Source: SIG636 sp045604285
GTDB lineage: Bacteria; Bacillota; Clostridia; Oscillospirales; CAG-382
Assembly: GCA_045604285.1 (NCBI GenBank)
Contig: JAZUNS010000138.1
Location: 1 to 17,730, forward strand
Length of the DNA stretch: 17,730 nt
Direction: 5' to 3'
Position 1 is the first letter of the stretch. Every line of letters starts with the position of its first letter. Shown piece after piece: positions 1-6,808 of the stretch. Under the pieces are notes generated by a model. It did not search any database, had not been told where the DNA came from, and saw nothing but the letters and a program-made list of their open reading frames with translations. The position numbers and the translations under genes were made by a program.

Positions 1-2
1 GT

Positions 3-29
3 CCCCACAAAAACAAAGTTTTTGTGGGG
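3..29. repeat. Perfect 12-bp stem-loop at window start
   Basis: Bases 3-14 pair perfectly with 18-29 around an AAA loop, and the stem has CCCC/GGGG at its base. It is the first of several consecutive hairpins between the window edge and the polysaccharide promoter. No U-tract follows on either strand, so it is not a standard terminator. It may belong to a composite intergenic repeat or to the 3' end of a gene outside the window. Confidence 0.6.
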
Positions 30-36
30 TGTTTTC

Positions 37-89
37 TCGCCTCGGTTCGTTTTACGGGGTCCCCGTTACGAACAAAGTGAGTAATGGGG
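37..89. repeat. Modular repeat block with competing hairpins
   Basis: Bases 37-52 are identical to 4471-4486 (TCGCCTCGGTTCGTTT). Next comes a long inverted repeat: 45-50 and 54-59 pair with 61-66 and 68-73. Bases 61-69 can instead pair with 81-89 (CCCCGTTAC with GTAATGGGG, one wobble). The two foldings are mutually exclusive because they share 61-69. The second copy of the block, near 4471-4545, lacks most of 53-97, so this stretch looks like an insertion or spacer within a modular element. Function is unknown. Confidence 0.5.
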
Positions 90-97
90 TGGTGTAG

Positions 98-151
98 GCA
101 CTCTTTCTCAGCACTCTGCCAAGCTGATGACAGGGTTTGTCATCAGCTTGA
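98..151 (+). repeat. 54-bp intergenic direct repeat, copy A
   Basis: These 54 bases are identical to 4492-4545 in the same orientation. The unit holds two similar CACTCT words and then a perfect 12-bp stem (121-132 with 138-149) around a GGGTT loop. Both copies run directly into a different intrinsic terminator hairpin. Together the copies bracket the five-gene polysaccharide module. Identity over 54 bp in noncoding DNA that has otherwise diverged points to a dispersed genomic repeat or to selection for structure. Confidence 0.85.
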
Positions 152-191
152 ATCATGGCAGACGCCAAAAAGTGTCTGCCATGATTTTTTT
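151..191 (+). terminator. Intrinsic terminator upstream of polysaccharide operon
   Basis: A perfect 13-bp stem (151-163 with 174-186) closes a loop at 164-173 and is followed by a run of T's through 191. It would stop transcription coming from a gene to the left of the window. It ends about 11 bases before the promoter at 202-230, insulating the polysaccharide operon from readthrough. Confidence 0.85.
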
Positions 192-201
192 ATTATATTG
201 C

Positions 202-230
202 TTGACTTTTAAAAACGTAAGTTGTATAAT
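202..230 (+). promoter_or_regulatory. Housekeeping-type promoter of polysaccharide operon
   Basis: TTGACT (202-207) matches the -35 consensus at 5 of 6 positions. TATAAT (225-230) matches the -10 fully, and the spacer is exactly 17 nt. Transcription should start near 237, giving a leader of about 90 nt before the ATG at 328. The leader holds a short GGGG/CCCC stem around 254-268 but no recognised riboswitch. The site lies just after the terminator at 151-191. Confidence 0.8.
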
Positions 231-327
231 CAACTTGATTATGGATAATGTTGGGGTCATATCCCCCTTGGGCGCAAATCGCCACCGTTTTCCACCGTTA
301 ATTAAGTTTAAGGAGCATAGTCTTTAT

Positions 328-1110
328 ATGGCGAGATCCGAAAAAAACAGAGAAGATTACTATGTAATAGATATAGCCCACGTGTTTAAATCCGTGTGGC
401 GCAGGGCGTGGATAATAGCAGTTGCAGCCATACTTGTTGCAGCAATCGGCTTTTCCATTGCCGCCTTTGCAATAGCACCTACCTATTCCTCCTCTGTCAT
501 GCTGTACATAAACAACAGCTCTCTTTCCGTAGGGGATATGAGCTTCAGCATAAGCTCTTCCGAGATAAGTGCGGCGCAAAGCCTTGTAAAAACCTATACG
601 GTAATACTAAAAAACCGTTCCACTCTTGAAGCCGTTGCAGAGCAGACAAAGCTTGATTACACTTGGGAGGAGCTTTACGATATGATCGAGGCTGCCCCCA
701 TTGACGGTACCGAGATTATGGGCGTTACCGTTACCTGCGGCGACCCCTACCATGCGGAAAAAATAGCCAACGGCATTGCGGTAGTGCTTCCCCAAAGAGT
801 AGCCGAGATAATTGAGGGCAGCTCTATGGAGGTTGTGGATTCTGCCGTTGCAGACCTTCAAAAGGTAGGCCCCGGCATAACCAAGTATACCGCCATCGGC
901 TTTGCCATGGGCGCCGTTATAGCCCTTATAGCTCTTGTGGTGCTGGCGCTTATGGATAACACCATCCACGATGAAGAGTTTATACTTAACAATTACGATT
1001 ATCCCATTCTTGCCAAAATCCCCGACCTTCACGGCGGCAGCGGTAAGAAATACGGCTATTACAAGTATAAGAAAAAAGGTTCAGTACCGAGGCAGGCGGG
1101 TGAGTTATAA
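328..1110 (+). CDS. cpsC: Wzz/CpsC-type polysaccharide chain-length regulator and tyrosine-kinase activator
   Basis: A 260-residue membrane protein of the polysaccharide co-polymerase (Wzz) family. In Gram-positive bacteria such proteins set polymer length and activate the separate CpsD kinase. A first membrane segment (about 27-49) is followed by an extracytoplasmic domain (about 50-185) and a second membrane segment (188-209). A cytoplasmic tail (210-260) ends in a Lys/Tyr-rich patch at 240-250. The reading frame is open upstream to 127. I start at ATG 328 because AAGGAG lies at 310-315, the hydrophobic helix then falls at the normal place, and upstream codons would overlap the promoter and terminator. 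The stop overlaps the next start by one base (TAATG), indicating translational coupling to the kinase. Family assignment is firm; the polymer controlled is unknown. Confidence 0.88.
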   Translation: MARSEKNREDYYVIDIAHVFKSVWRRAWIIAVAAILVAAIGFSIAAFAIAPTYSSSVMLYINNSSLSVGDMSFSISSSEISAAQSLVKTYTVILKNRSTLEAVAEQTKLDYTWEELYDMIEAAPIDGTEIMGVTVTCGDPYHAEKIANGIAVVLPQRVAEIIEGSSMEVVDSAVADLQKVGPGITKYTAIGFAMGAVIALIALVVLALMDNTIHDEEFILNNYDYPILAKIPDLHGGSGKKYGYYKYKKKGSVPRQAGEL

Positions 1111-1850
1111 TGGGTAAGGCTAATAATAAGGGCAGCAAGGCGCCCTTCAGCGCCGAGCGTAACGAAGAAAAAACCCTGCACAAAAATTTAGAGTTTACCG
1201 CAACCGAGCAGTACAAGCTGCTCCGTACCAACCTTTCTTTTACCCTGCCCGAGGATACAGAGTGCGCCGTTATCGGCATAACCAGCTCTATGCGGGGCGA
1301 GGGCAAAAGCACCACGGCGGTTAACCTTGCCTACGTGTTGGCAGAGGATGGCAAAAAGGTTTTGCTGGTGGATGGCGACCTTAGATTGCCCAGCGTTGCA
1401 AAAAAAATGAAGCTTAGCTCCACCCCCGGTCTTACAGACCTGTTCAAGGGGAAGGAGAATATACAGCTTGGCGTATTTAAGTACGATGGCTACAGCAATT
1501 GGTACATCATCCCCTCGGGTGAGCTGCCCCCCAACCCGTCGGAGCTGTTGGGCTCCCGCAAGATGGGCAAGCTTATAGACATACTTAAGGAAAACTTTGA
1601 TTATATTATTATCGACCTTCCTCCCATCAACCTTGTTTCCGATGGCTTGGCGGTTTCCAAGTTTATTACGGGCGTGGTCGTGGTAGTGCGTGAGGATTAC
1701 ACCGAAAAGAAAGAGCTTGAGTCGTGCCTGCGCCAGCTTAGCTTGTCCAACGTAAAGGTTTTGGGTTGCGTTATGAACGAGACTCAAAAGGGCAATGGTA
1801 CCTACAGCGGCAGATACAAAAAGTATTACAAAACCTACGGGGCAGATTAA
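1110..1850 (+). CDS. cpsD: CpsD/CapB-type BY-kinase (autophosphorylating tyrosine kinase)
   Basis: A 246-residue P-loop protein of the bacterial tyrosine kinase family, which acts at the inner face of the membrane with CpsC to control capsule or exopolysaccharide export. Visible motifs are Walker A (59-68, GEGKST core), Walker A' (84-92, VDGD) and Walker B (164-172, IIIDLPP). The C-terminal tyrosine cluster (Y232, Y236, Y239, Y240, Y243) is the expected autophosphorylation site. An EQYKLLRTNL-type segment at 33-42 matches the oligomerisation motif of the family. A GGGTGAG-like site sits 5 nt before the ATG. The neighbouring phosphatase is the expected antagonist. Length and motif order are typical. 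Confidence 0.93.
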   Translation: MGKANNKGSKAPFSAERNEEKTLHKNLEFTATEQYKLLRTNLSFTLPEDTECAVIGITSSMRGEGKSTTAVNLAYVLAEDGKKVLLVDGDLRLPSVAKKMKLSSTPGLTDLFKGKENIQLGVFKYDGYSNWYIIPSGELPPNPSELLGSRKMGKLIDILKENFDYIIIDLPPINLVSDGLAVSKFITGVVVVVREDYTEKKELESCLRQLSLSNVKVLGCVMNETQKGNGTYSGRYKKYYKTYGAD

Positions 1851-1852
1851 AA

Positions 1853-2557
1853 ATGGGCGGATATCTTACGGATTTTCACACCCACGTGTTGCCCGCCATG
1901 GACGATGGCAGCGCATCCGTAAAGCAAAGCCTTGAGATGCTTGAAAAGCTCGCTGCCCAAGGTGTGGGGCGGGTTTGTGCCACCTCCCACTTCGTGGCGG
2001 ATTACGAATCCGTTGACGAATTTTTAAGGCGCCGTGCAGATTCTTTTGCAAAGCTAAGCCCGCAGCTTACCGACCTGCATCCGCAGATCGCTCTGGGCGC
2101 CGAGATTAAGTATTACGACGGTATTTCACGGCTTGACGGATTGGAAAAGCTAAAGCTTCAAGGCAGCTCTTTGCTGCTTGTGGAAATGCCTTCCATGCCT
2201 TGGGGCGAATGCGCCGTCAGAGAGCTTGAGGAACTGGCATCCAACGGCAAATGGAATTTGCTGCTTGCCCACGTGGAGCGCAGCCTGCACCTCCAGCCGG
2301 CGGATACGGCGGCTCGGCTTAAACAGGCGGGTGCGCTTATGCAAATGAATGCAGAGGCGTTTGCGGGGTTCTTTTCCGCAAGAAAAGGATTAATGCTTAT
2401 CAAAAACAATTTGGTGCAGTTTATCGGCTCTGACTGTCACGGAACCGTAAGCAGGGTGCCAAACATAAACCTTGCCTTCGATTATCTGAGGAAAAAGCTG
2501 GGTGAGGAATTCGTTTTTGATATGGCAGCTTATTGGGACAGTTTTTTTACTGAATAA
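1853..2557 (+). CDS. cpsB: CpsB/YwqE-type PHP-domain tyrosine-protein phosphatase
   Basis: A 234-residue metal-dependent phosphatase of the PHP family that removes phosphates from CpsD-type kinases. Likely metal ligands are H9 and H11 (DFHTHVLP), D17 (DDGS), H46 (ATSHF), E84 (GAE), H140 (AHVER) and D194/H196 (GSDCHG). The open frame extends 87 nt upstream into cpsD, but homology begins at the ATG of MGGYLTDFHTH, two bases after the kinase stop. The Shine-Dalgarno site is weak (GGGGCAG, far upstream), so translation probably depends on coupling to cpsD. Kinase, modulator and phosphatase in one operon form the full phosphorylation cycle. Confidence 0.93.
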   Translation: MGGYLTDFHTHVLPAMDDGSASVKQSLEMLEKLAAQGVGRVCATSHFVADYESVDEFLRRRADSFAKLSPQLTDLHPQIALGAEIKYYDGISRLDGLEKLKLQGSSLLLVEMPSMPWGECAVRELEELASNGKWNLLLAHVERSLHLQPADTAARLKQAGALMQMNAEAFAGFFSARKGLMLIKNNLVQFIGSDCHGTVSRVPNINLAFDYLRKKLGEEFVFDMAAYWDSFFTE

Positions 2558-2598
2558 ATATATAATTTTGTAAATAGTTCAAGAAAGGAAGACCTTTT

Positions 2599-3312
2599 AT
2601 GAAAAAAATAATTGCTATTTGTTTAAGCATCGCTATGCTTACCGTATTTGGTGTAACTGCATCTGCCGCTCCCGGCAGCTTTGTAAACAGCCCTGCAGGC
2701 AACACCTCTCTTGACATACTCGATTACGAGTTTGAGGACGAGTCCTGCACCGCATACCTTGCCCTTACCCCCTATGGTCAGCGTGACGAGCTTGACGCAG
2801 AAAAGCTTGCCGCAATCGAAGCAGCATACGGTCAGATTGCCGCCACCGCAGACCTTACTTCTCTTAACGCAGCTCTTGCCGATAAGGCTGCTGACATGGG
2901 TGTAGACGCTTCCGACCTGGCTGTAAGCGACCTTTTTGACTTAAGCTGGTACGGCTGCGTTCCTCACAACGCACACTATCCCGTTACCGTTACCCTTTCT
3001 GCCGACATGCTTAAGAACTTCGTTGGCCTTTTGCATCTGCTTGACGGTAAGTGGCAGCTTGTTGATAACGCCACCGTTGGCGCAGACGGCACCACCCTTA
3101 CCTTTACGGTAGAAAGCCTTTCCCCCTTCGCAGTGGTTGTTGATACCGACGCCGCTGTTGAAGACAGCTCCTCCGAAGAGGACGTAAGCCAGCCCGAAGG
3201 CCCCTCCTCCCCCGAAACCGGCGATAACGTAAACCTTATCGTTTGGGGCAGCGTGCTTGCAGTTATCGCCCTTGGCGTAGCTGCAGTTGGCTATAAGAAG
3301 AGAAATGCATAA
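2599..3312 (+). CDS. Secreted surface protein with SPETG sortase-type anchor
   Basis: A 237-residue protein not matched to a named family. A Sec signal peptide (about 1-23, cleavage near ASA/AP) is followed by an acidic, Ala-rich domain. Its segment ending LSPFAVVVD (174-182) is a pattern frequent in clostridial surface proteins. A Ser/Glu/Pro linker (183-203), SPETG (204-208), a hydrophobic helix (211-231) and KKR complete a cell-wall sorting signal. SPxTG variants of LPxTG are known from clostridial sortase substrates, but no sortase lies in this window. GAAAGGAAG provides a strong ribosome site, and a TATAAT without a matching -35 lies at 2561-2566. Its place between phosphatase and LCP ligase suggests an envelope role tied to the polysaccharide. 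This function is inferred. Confidence 0.7.
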   Translation: MKKIIAICLSIAMLTVFGVTASAAPGSFVNSPAGNTSLDILDYEFEDESCTAYLALTPYGQRDELDAEKLAAIEAAYGQIAATADLTSLNAALADKAADMGVDASDLAVSDLFDLSWYGCVPHNAHYPVTVTLSADMLKNFVGLLHLLDGKWQLVDNATVGADGTTLTFTVESLSPFAVVVDTDAAVEDSSSEEDVSQPEGPSSPETGDNVNLIVWGSVLAVIALGVAAVGYKKRNA

Positions 3313-4282
3313 AAGCAAAAAAGACAGAAAAAAATATATAAGGGTGGGCGTTATCATCCTTGCGGCCTTGCTTTTCGTTACTTCCGTGCTTATGCTTATA
3401 AGCGGCTGGGAAAAGCGGCAGGGCGAGTATACGGGTACAAAATCCCAAGGGGAAGACGTATTCGTTTACAACGGCAAGGAGTATACGGTAAACGAGGATA
3501 TAGAGACCTTCCTTGTCCTTGGGCTGGACGCCTACGACCATACCGAAGGCACCGGCGGCAAGCGGGCAGACTTTGTTATGCTGTTCGTTATAGATAATGC
3601 AAGCCGCTCTTATACCGCCCTGCAGATAGACCGTGACACCGTGGTGGAAATGAAAAAGCTTGATATTACCGGCAACAAGGTAGTTGGTACGGTAAAAGGG
3701 CAGTTAGCCCTGGCACACACCTACGGCAACGGTAAGGAGCGTAGCTGCCGCAACGTGGCAGATGCGGTATCCAACTTGCTTTTGGGCGTTTCAGTTGACC
3801 ATTACGTTTCCGTCACTATGGATGCCGTTCCCGTTTATAACGATTATATCGGCGGCGTTACCCTTGAGGTAATGGATGACTTTACCGGTATAGACGACAG
3901 CCTTGTAAAGGGCAAGACCGTTACCCTTATGGGTGACAGCGTCCTCAACTACGTTGGCGCAAGGCAAGGCCTTGAGGAACCTACAAACACCCGCAGGATG
4001 GAGCGCCAAAGGCAGTATCTTAAGGCGCTGTACGAAAAGACCCGTACTTTGGATAACAGCCTTTCCGTAAACGCCGTTTCAAAGGTGGCAGAATATTTGG
4101 TTTCCGATTGTTCGGTAAACAAGCTGCAAGGCATTTTCGAGAAGGTTTCTGCCTATACTCTTAACGACCTTGTCACCCTTCAGGGCGAAAGCGCCGTAAA
4201 GGACGGTTATATAGAAGTTTATCCCGATGCCGATGGGTTAAAAGCAACGGTGGCAGAGCTGTTCTATATACCTAAAGAATAA
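3305..4282 (+). CDS. LytR-CpsA-Psr (LCP) family glycopolymer ligase
   Basis: A 325-residue membrane-anchored enzyme of the family that transfers undecaprenyl-linked glycopolymers onto peptidoglycan or a related acceptor outside the cell. A basic N-terminus and membrane helix (14-33) precede the LCP domain (about 65-245). Characteristic segments are ETFLVLGLD (67-75), KRADFVMLFVID (86-97), LQIDRDT with R110, LAHTYGNG (136-143), GGVTLEV (183-189) and the Arg-rich stretch 220-236 (GAR...NTRRMERQRQ). An in-frame ATG exists at 3287, but 3305 is preferred: AGAAGAG precedes it and the overlap with the upstream gene falls to 8 nt. It is the last gene of the operon, consistent with attaching the polymer regulated by CpsB/C/D. 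Confidence 0.9.
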   Translation: MHKSKKDRKKYIRVGVIILAALLFVTSVLMLISGWEKRQGEYTGTKSQGEDVFVYNGKEYTVNEDIETFLVLGLDAYDHTEGTGGKRADFVMLFVIDNASRSYTALQIDRDTVVEMKKLDITGNKVVGTVKGQLALAHTYGNGKERSCRNVADAVSNLLLGVSVDHYVSVTMDAVPVYNDYIGGVTLEVMDDFTGIDDSLVKGKTVTLMGDSVLNYVGARQGLEEPTNTRRMERQRQYLKALYEKTRTLDNSLSVNAVSKVAEYLVSDCSVNKLQGIFEKVSAYTLNDLVTLQGESAVKDGYIEVYPDADGLKATVAELFYIPKE

Positions 4283-4291
4283 AAGATAAAA

Positions 4292-4408
4292 ACGGTCTGC
4301 AACGTTAGGTTGCGGACCGTCAGACCGCTGACAAAGGCACAGAACACGAAAAATATAAAAAATCAATTACAAAAAAGTTGAAAAGACGGGAAAGCTTCCC
4401 GACTTTTC
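4292..4408. other. Post-operon region with two large stem-loops
   Basis: Two stem-loops follow the LCP gene. One pairs 4292-4303 with 4309-4320 (12 bp, one wobble). The other pairs 4380-4392 with 4396-4408 (13 bp, one mismatch) and is centred on a GGGAAAGCTTCCC-like palindrome. Neither is followed by a U-tract on the + strand. They could be RNA-stability elements at the 3' end of the polysaccharide mRNA or parts of an intergenic repeat. No open reading frame of note is present. Confidence 0.5.
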
Positions 4409-4434
4409 TGCAATTTATCGTATTTTTTCGTTCA

Positions 4435-4486
4435 AAACGAACCTCGGCTCACAGTACTTTTGTACAGTTTTCGCCTCGGTTCGTTT
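4435..4486. repeat. Modular inverted repeat sharing a 16-bp word with copy A block
   Basis: AAACGAACC (4435-4443) pairs perfectly with GGTTCGTTT (4478-4486), enclosing a GTAC/GTAC mini-stem around 4455-4466. Bases 4471-4486 are identical to 37-52. It lies just upstream of direct-repeat copy B, in the same order as at the left end of the window, so the two modules appear to travel together. Confidence 0.6.
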
Positions 4487-4491
4487 CGTCT

Positions 4492-4545
4492 GCACTCTTT
4501 CTCAGCACTCTGCCAAGCTGATGACAGGGTTTGTCATCAGCTTGA
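4492..4545 (+). repeat. 54-bp intergenic direct repeat, copy B
   Basis: Identical over all 54 bases to 98-151. The internal 12-bp stem is 4515-4526 with 4532-4543, around GGGTT. It sits 5 bases after the shared 16-bp word, compared with 45 bases in copy A, and runs directly into the terminator at 4545-4575. Confidence 0.85.
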
Positions 4546-4575
4546 TGGGATGCTTAAAGAGCATCCCATTTTTTT
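4545..4575 (+). terminator. Intrinsic terminator of polysaccharide operon
   Basis: A perfect 10-bp stem (4545-4554 with 4560-4569) with loop TAAAG is followed by seven T's (4569-4575). It terminates the + strand polysaccharide operon. The convergent metF gene ends 14 bases further on and has no T-tract of its own on the minus strand, so this hairpin may also help terminate metF, though weakly. Confidence 0.85.
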
Positions 4576-4588
4576 GTAAACGGTTAAA

Positions 4589-5479
4589 TCAATTGCAAGT
4601 CGTTAACCCCAAAATCGAAGACAGATTACTTTGTATAGTAGCGGCAACGTCCGGCTTGTTCATGGAATAAACGTGTACGTTTGTAATACCGTTTGCAAAC
4701 AAATCAATGATTTGATCTGTAGCATAAGCTATACCAGCCTGTTTCATAGCATCAGGACAAGCACCAAATTTATCAACAATGCTTTTAAAGCGTTGAGGCA
4801 TAAAAGACCCGGATAGCTTAATCGCGCGCTCTACCTGGTTGCCGTTTGTTATTGGCATTATTCCGGGAACGATCGGCACGGTTATACCTGCTTCTCTTAT
4901 CTTGTATAAAAAATTATACAGCAGATTGTTATCAAAAAACATTTGGGTCGTTAAAAAATCACAGCCCGCGTCAACCTTTTCCTTTAAATGCTTTATGTCT
5001 TCCCTTTGAGTTGAGCTTTCCGGGTGAATTTCGGGATAACAAGCACCACCAATGCAAAAACTCGTATCTGAAGCTTTAATATCATAAATTAAATCAATAG
5101 CATGGCGATACGCCCATCCACTCCTGTCGCTGTTTTCAAGCTCAGGTGTTAAATCACCTCTAAGAGCCATAATGTTCTCTATACCTGCGGCTTTTATTTC
5201 TTCTATTTTTTTCTTTACATTATCTTTGGTTGAAGAAACGCAAGTAAGATGCGCAAGTGTTGGAACGTCATAATTATCCTTTATATTTTTTGCAATTTCA
5301 AGGGTATACTTACTCGTTCCTCCTCCGGCACCGTATGTAACGCTCATAAAAGAAGGTCGAAGCTTGGCAATTTCCTCCGTCGCACTTCTGACACTCTGAA
5401 AATTCGTATCTGTTTTAGGAGGAAACACTTCGAAAGAAACAGAAAATTTATCCCTTTTTAAAATATCGCTTATCTTCAT
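4589..5479 (-). CDS. metF: Methylenetetrahydrofolate reductase
   Basis: A 296-residue cytoplasmic flavoenzyme that reduces 5,10-methylene-THF to 5-methyl-THF for methionine synthesis or one-carbon metabolism. The TIM-barrel motifs are clear: FEVFPPKTD (16-24, with catalytic-type E17), SVTYGAGGGTS (46-56), LAHLTC (75-80), ALRGDL (105-110, with D109), YPEIHPE (148-154), TTQMFFD (177-183) and PGIMPI (205-210). The frame is open back to 5560, but the upstream 27 codons run into the preceding gene. ATG 5479 has an AAAGGACT ribosome site and begins where the family begins. It is the last gene of a minus-strand operon, 13 nt after the SIS gene. Being short (about 300 aa), it is the classic MetF form without an extra domain. 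Confidence 0.95.
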   Translation of the reverse strand: MKISDILKRDKFSVSFEVFPPKTDTNFQSVRSATEEIAKLRPSFMSVTYGAGGGTSKYTLEIAKNIKDNYDVPTLAHLTCVSSTKDNVKKKIEEIKAAGIENIMALRGDLTPELENSDRSGWAYRHAIDLIYDIKASDTSFCIGGACYPEIHPESSTQREDIKHLKEKVDAGCDFLTTQMFFDNNLLYNFLYKIREAGITVPIVPGIMPITNGNQVERAIKLSGSFMPQRFKSIVDKFGACPDAMKQAGIAYATDQIIDLFANGITNVHVYSMNKPDVAATIQSNLSSILGLTTCN

Positions 5480-5492
5480 AATTAGTCCTTTA

Positions 5493-6218
5493 TTACAGAT
5501 GTCTGATACGCGGCAGATAGCGATCGATAAGCGAACGATTATATTCGCTTCCTCCGGCAATGTTGCCGCTTTTATATATCGGAACTTTTACAGATTTTGA
5601 AGCTATATCAGCAGCTTCAACGAGCACTGAGTTTAGCACTAAAGAGCTTGCCGCTGTTGAAACCGCGCCCATTTTTATATCGTCGATATCAACAACAGCG
5701 TCGCCGTGAGGAACGCAATTATCAAGCCAAACGTCTGCACATTGATACAACAGCTTTCCGGAAGAATGCTTTGAGGGCTTATCAAAATATGCAGACGAGC
5801 ATATCGCCGCAGTAAATACACCGTTTGCAACACCCAAGCTTGCCATTTCTATAGGAACTGAATTTACGCCACTGCTTGATATAACAAAAAGGCAATCATT
5901 GCTTGTAATGGAATATCTTCTGTAGATATGCTCAGCAAGTCCTTCCATCTTTTCAAAAGCACTGCTTTTTGCCGCACCGTTATGTAGCATTAAATCGGTA
6001 TCAAATATTGCACATACGTTTGCCAAACCACCGGCTCTGTAAAAAGCATCGCCGGCTATAAGATGGCTGTGTCCGCACCCAAAAACGTATATTATGCCGT
6101 CATTAACAATAGTGCTTGCAACTTTTTCTGCAACGAATGAAATCTTTTCACCTTGGGTTGCATTAATTGCCTCTAAAGTGTTTATAACCGATTTATAGTA
6201 ACATTCTTTAGTCGTCAT
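5493..6218 (-). CDS. SIS-domain sugar-phosphate protein, UPF0309 family
   Basis: A 241-residue SIS-fold protein closely resembling the UPF0309 family. It has VFGCGHSH (45-52), AFYRAGGL (58-65), an FVISSSGVNSVPIEMA segment (111-126), HSSGKLLY (151-158), an SGNIAGG segment (217-223) and a C-terminal YLPRIRHL. SIS domains bind phosphosugars in isomerases and transcription regulators. UPF0309 members have no helix-turn-helix, are assumed to act on amino- or keto-sugar phosphates, and lack a settled reaction as far as I know. Its start overlaps the stop of the CBM9-like gene by 4 nt, so translation is coupled. The context suggests a step in intracellular catabolism of an unusual sugar. Confidence 0.85.
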   Translation of the reverse strand: MTTKECYYKSVINTLEAINATQGEKISFVAEKVASTIVNDGIIYVFGCGHSHLIAGDAFYRAGGLANVCAIFDTDLMLHNGAAKSSAFEKMEGLAEHIYRRYSITSNDCLFVISSSGVNSVPIEMASLGVANGVFTAAICSSAYFDKPSKHSSGKLLYQCADVWLDNCVPHGDAVVDIDDIKMGAVSTAASSLVLNSVLVEAADIASKSVKVPIYKSGNIAGGSEYNRSLIDRYLPRIRHL

Positions 6219-6808
6219 TCTATTACCAGCTCCCCAAAATATTCAGGACGGTGGAAATCGGGTTTTTCCGTACCAACAGGGTTCCACATACCAAAATGAG
6301 GATATTCTGTTTCATCACCGCACTTATAAAAGTTACCTTTAAACTTATAACCGGAAACGTAATCAATCTTTCCGAAAAGCTTATCAAGAACATCAAAGCT
6401 AAAGAAAAATTCAACCTGCCAAATACCACCGTGTTTTATAACCTTGGGTTCGGAAATAGCTGCTATCGTCTTAGAGTCACGCTTTGATTCTCTACTCTCT
6501 CTAAGTCCCATTAAATATGCTCCGTTGGAATTCATTTCAAGGTTTATGTAAAGGTTGCTTTGATTGTTAAAAGATGCAAAAAACTCAAGACAACTATCAA
6601 GCCATACAGAATCATTGTACTTAGAATATACTGCTTTAGGCGAGTGCTCGTAACAAGTCATTTGCAAATAGAAACCTTGCCCCTCAACCAAAACAAGCTT
6701 TGCAAAAGCTGCAGGGCGATATATCCCACCCCAAACATAGTTATTAATATAAGCGGGGGATACCTTGCTAAAATCAAGTTCTTTTTGTCTTTTTACAATA
6801 TAGCTCAT
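6215..6808 (-). CDS. CBM9-like carbohydrate-binding protein, no signal peptide
   Basis: A 197-residue protein resembling the carbohydrate-binding family 9-like (DOMON-related) beta-sandwich. Recognisable parts are NYVWGGIYRP (23-32), FYLQMTCYE (46-54), VWLDSCLEFF (68-77), YINLEMNSNG (87-96), FYKCGDETEYPHF (160-172) and MWNPVG (174-179). Such proteins in Clostridia commonly have this length. There is no signal peptide or membrane helix, so it should be cytoplasmic, which is unusual for a polysaccharide binder and fits handling of an imported sugar. Both ends overlap their neighbours by 4 nt (6215-6218 and 6805-6808), binding it tightly to the TIM-barrel and SIS genes. The ligand is unknown. 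Confidence 0.75.
   Translation of the reverse strand: MSYIVKRQKELDFSKVSPAYINNYVWGGIYRPAAFAKLVLVEGQGFYLQMTCYEHSPKAVYSKYNDSVWLDSCLEFFASFNNQSNLYINLEMNSNGAYLMGLRESRESKRDSKTIAAISEPKVIKHGGIWQVEFFFSFDVLDKLFGKIDYVSGYKFKGNFYKCGDETEYPHFGMWNPVGTEKPDFHRPEYFGELVIE

Noticed and set aside
3..191. CRISPR array suggested by clustered short repeats
   Set aside because: The repeated words are not regularly spaced, there are no unique equal-length spacers, and there are no cas genes nearby.
127..327. N-terminal extension of cpsC starting at 127
   Set aside because: It would translate through the repeat hairpin, terminator and promoter. The ATG at 328 has a ribosome site and correct family topology.
1188..1787. 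A 199-codon open frame antisense to cpsD
   Set aside because: It is a shadow of a strongly coding region, with no ribosome site or family features.
4283..4588. Possible small RNA gene or tRNA in the hairpin-rich spacer
   Set aside because: No tRNA cloverleaf or known RNA consensus is visible. The stems are explained by repeats and a terminator.
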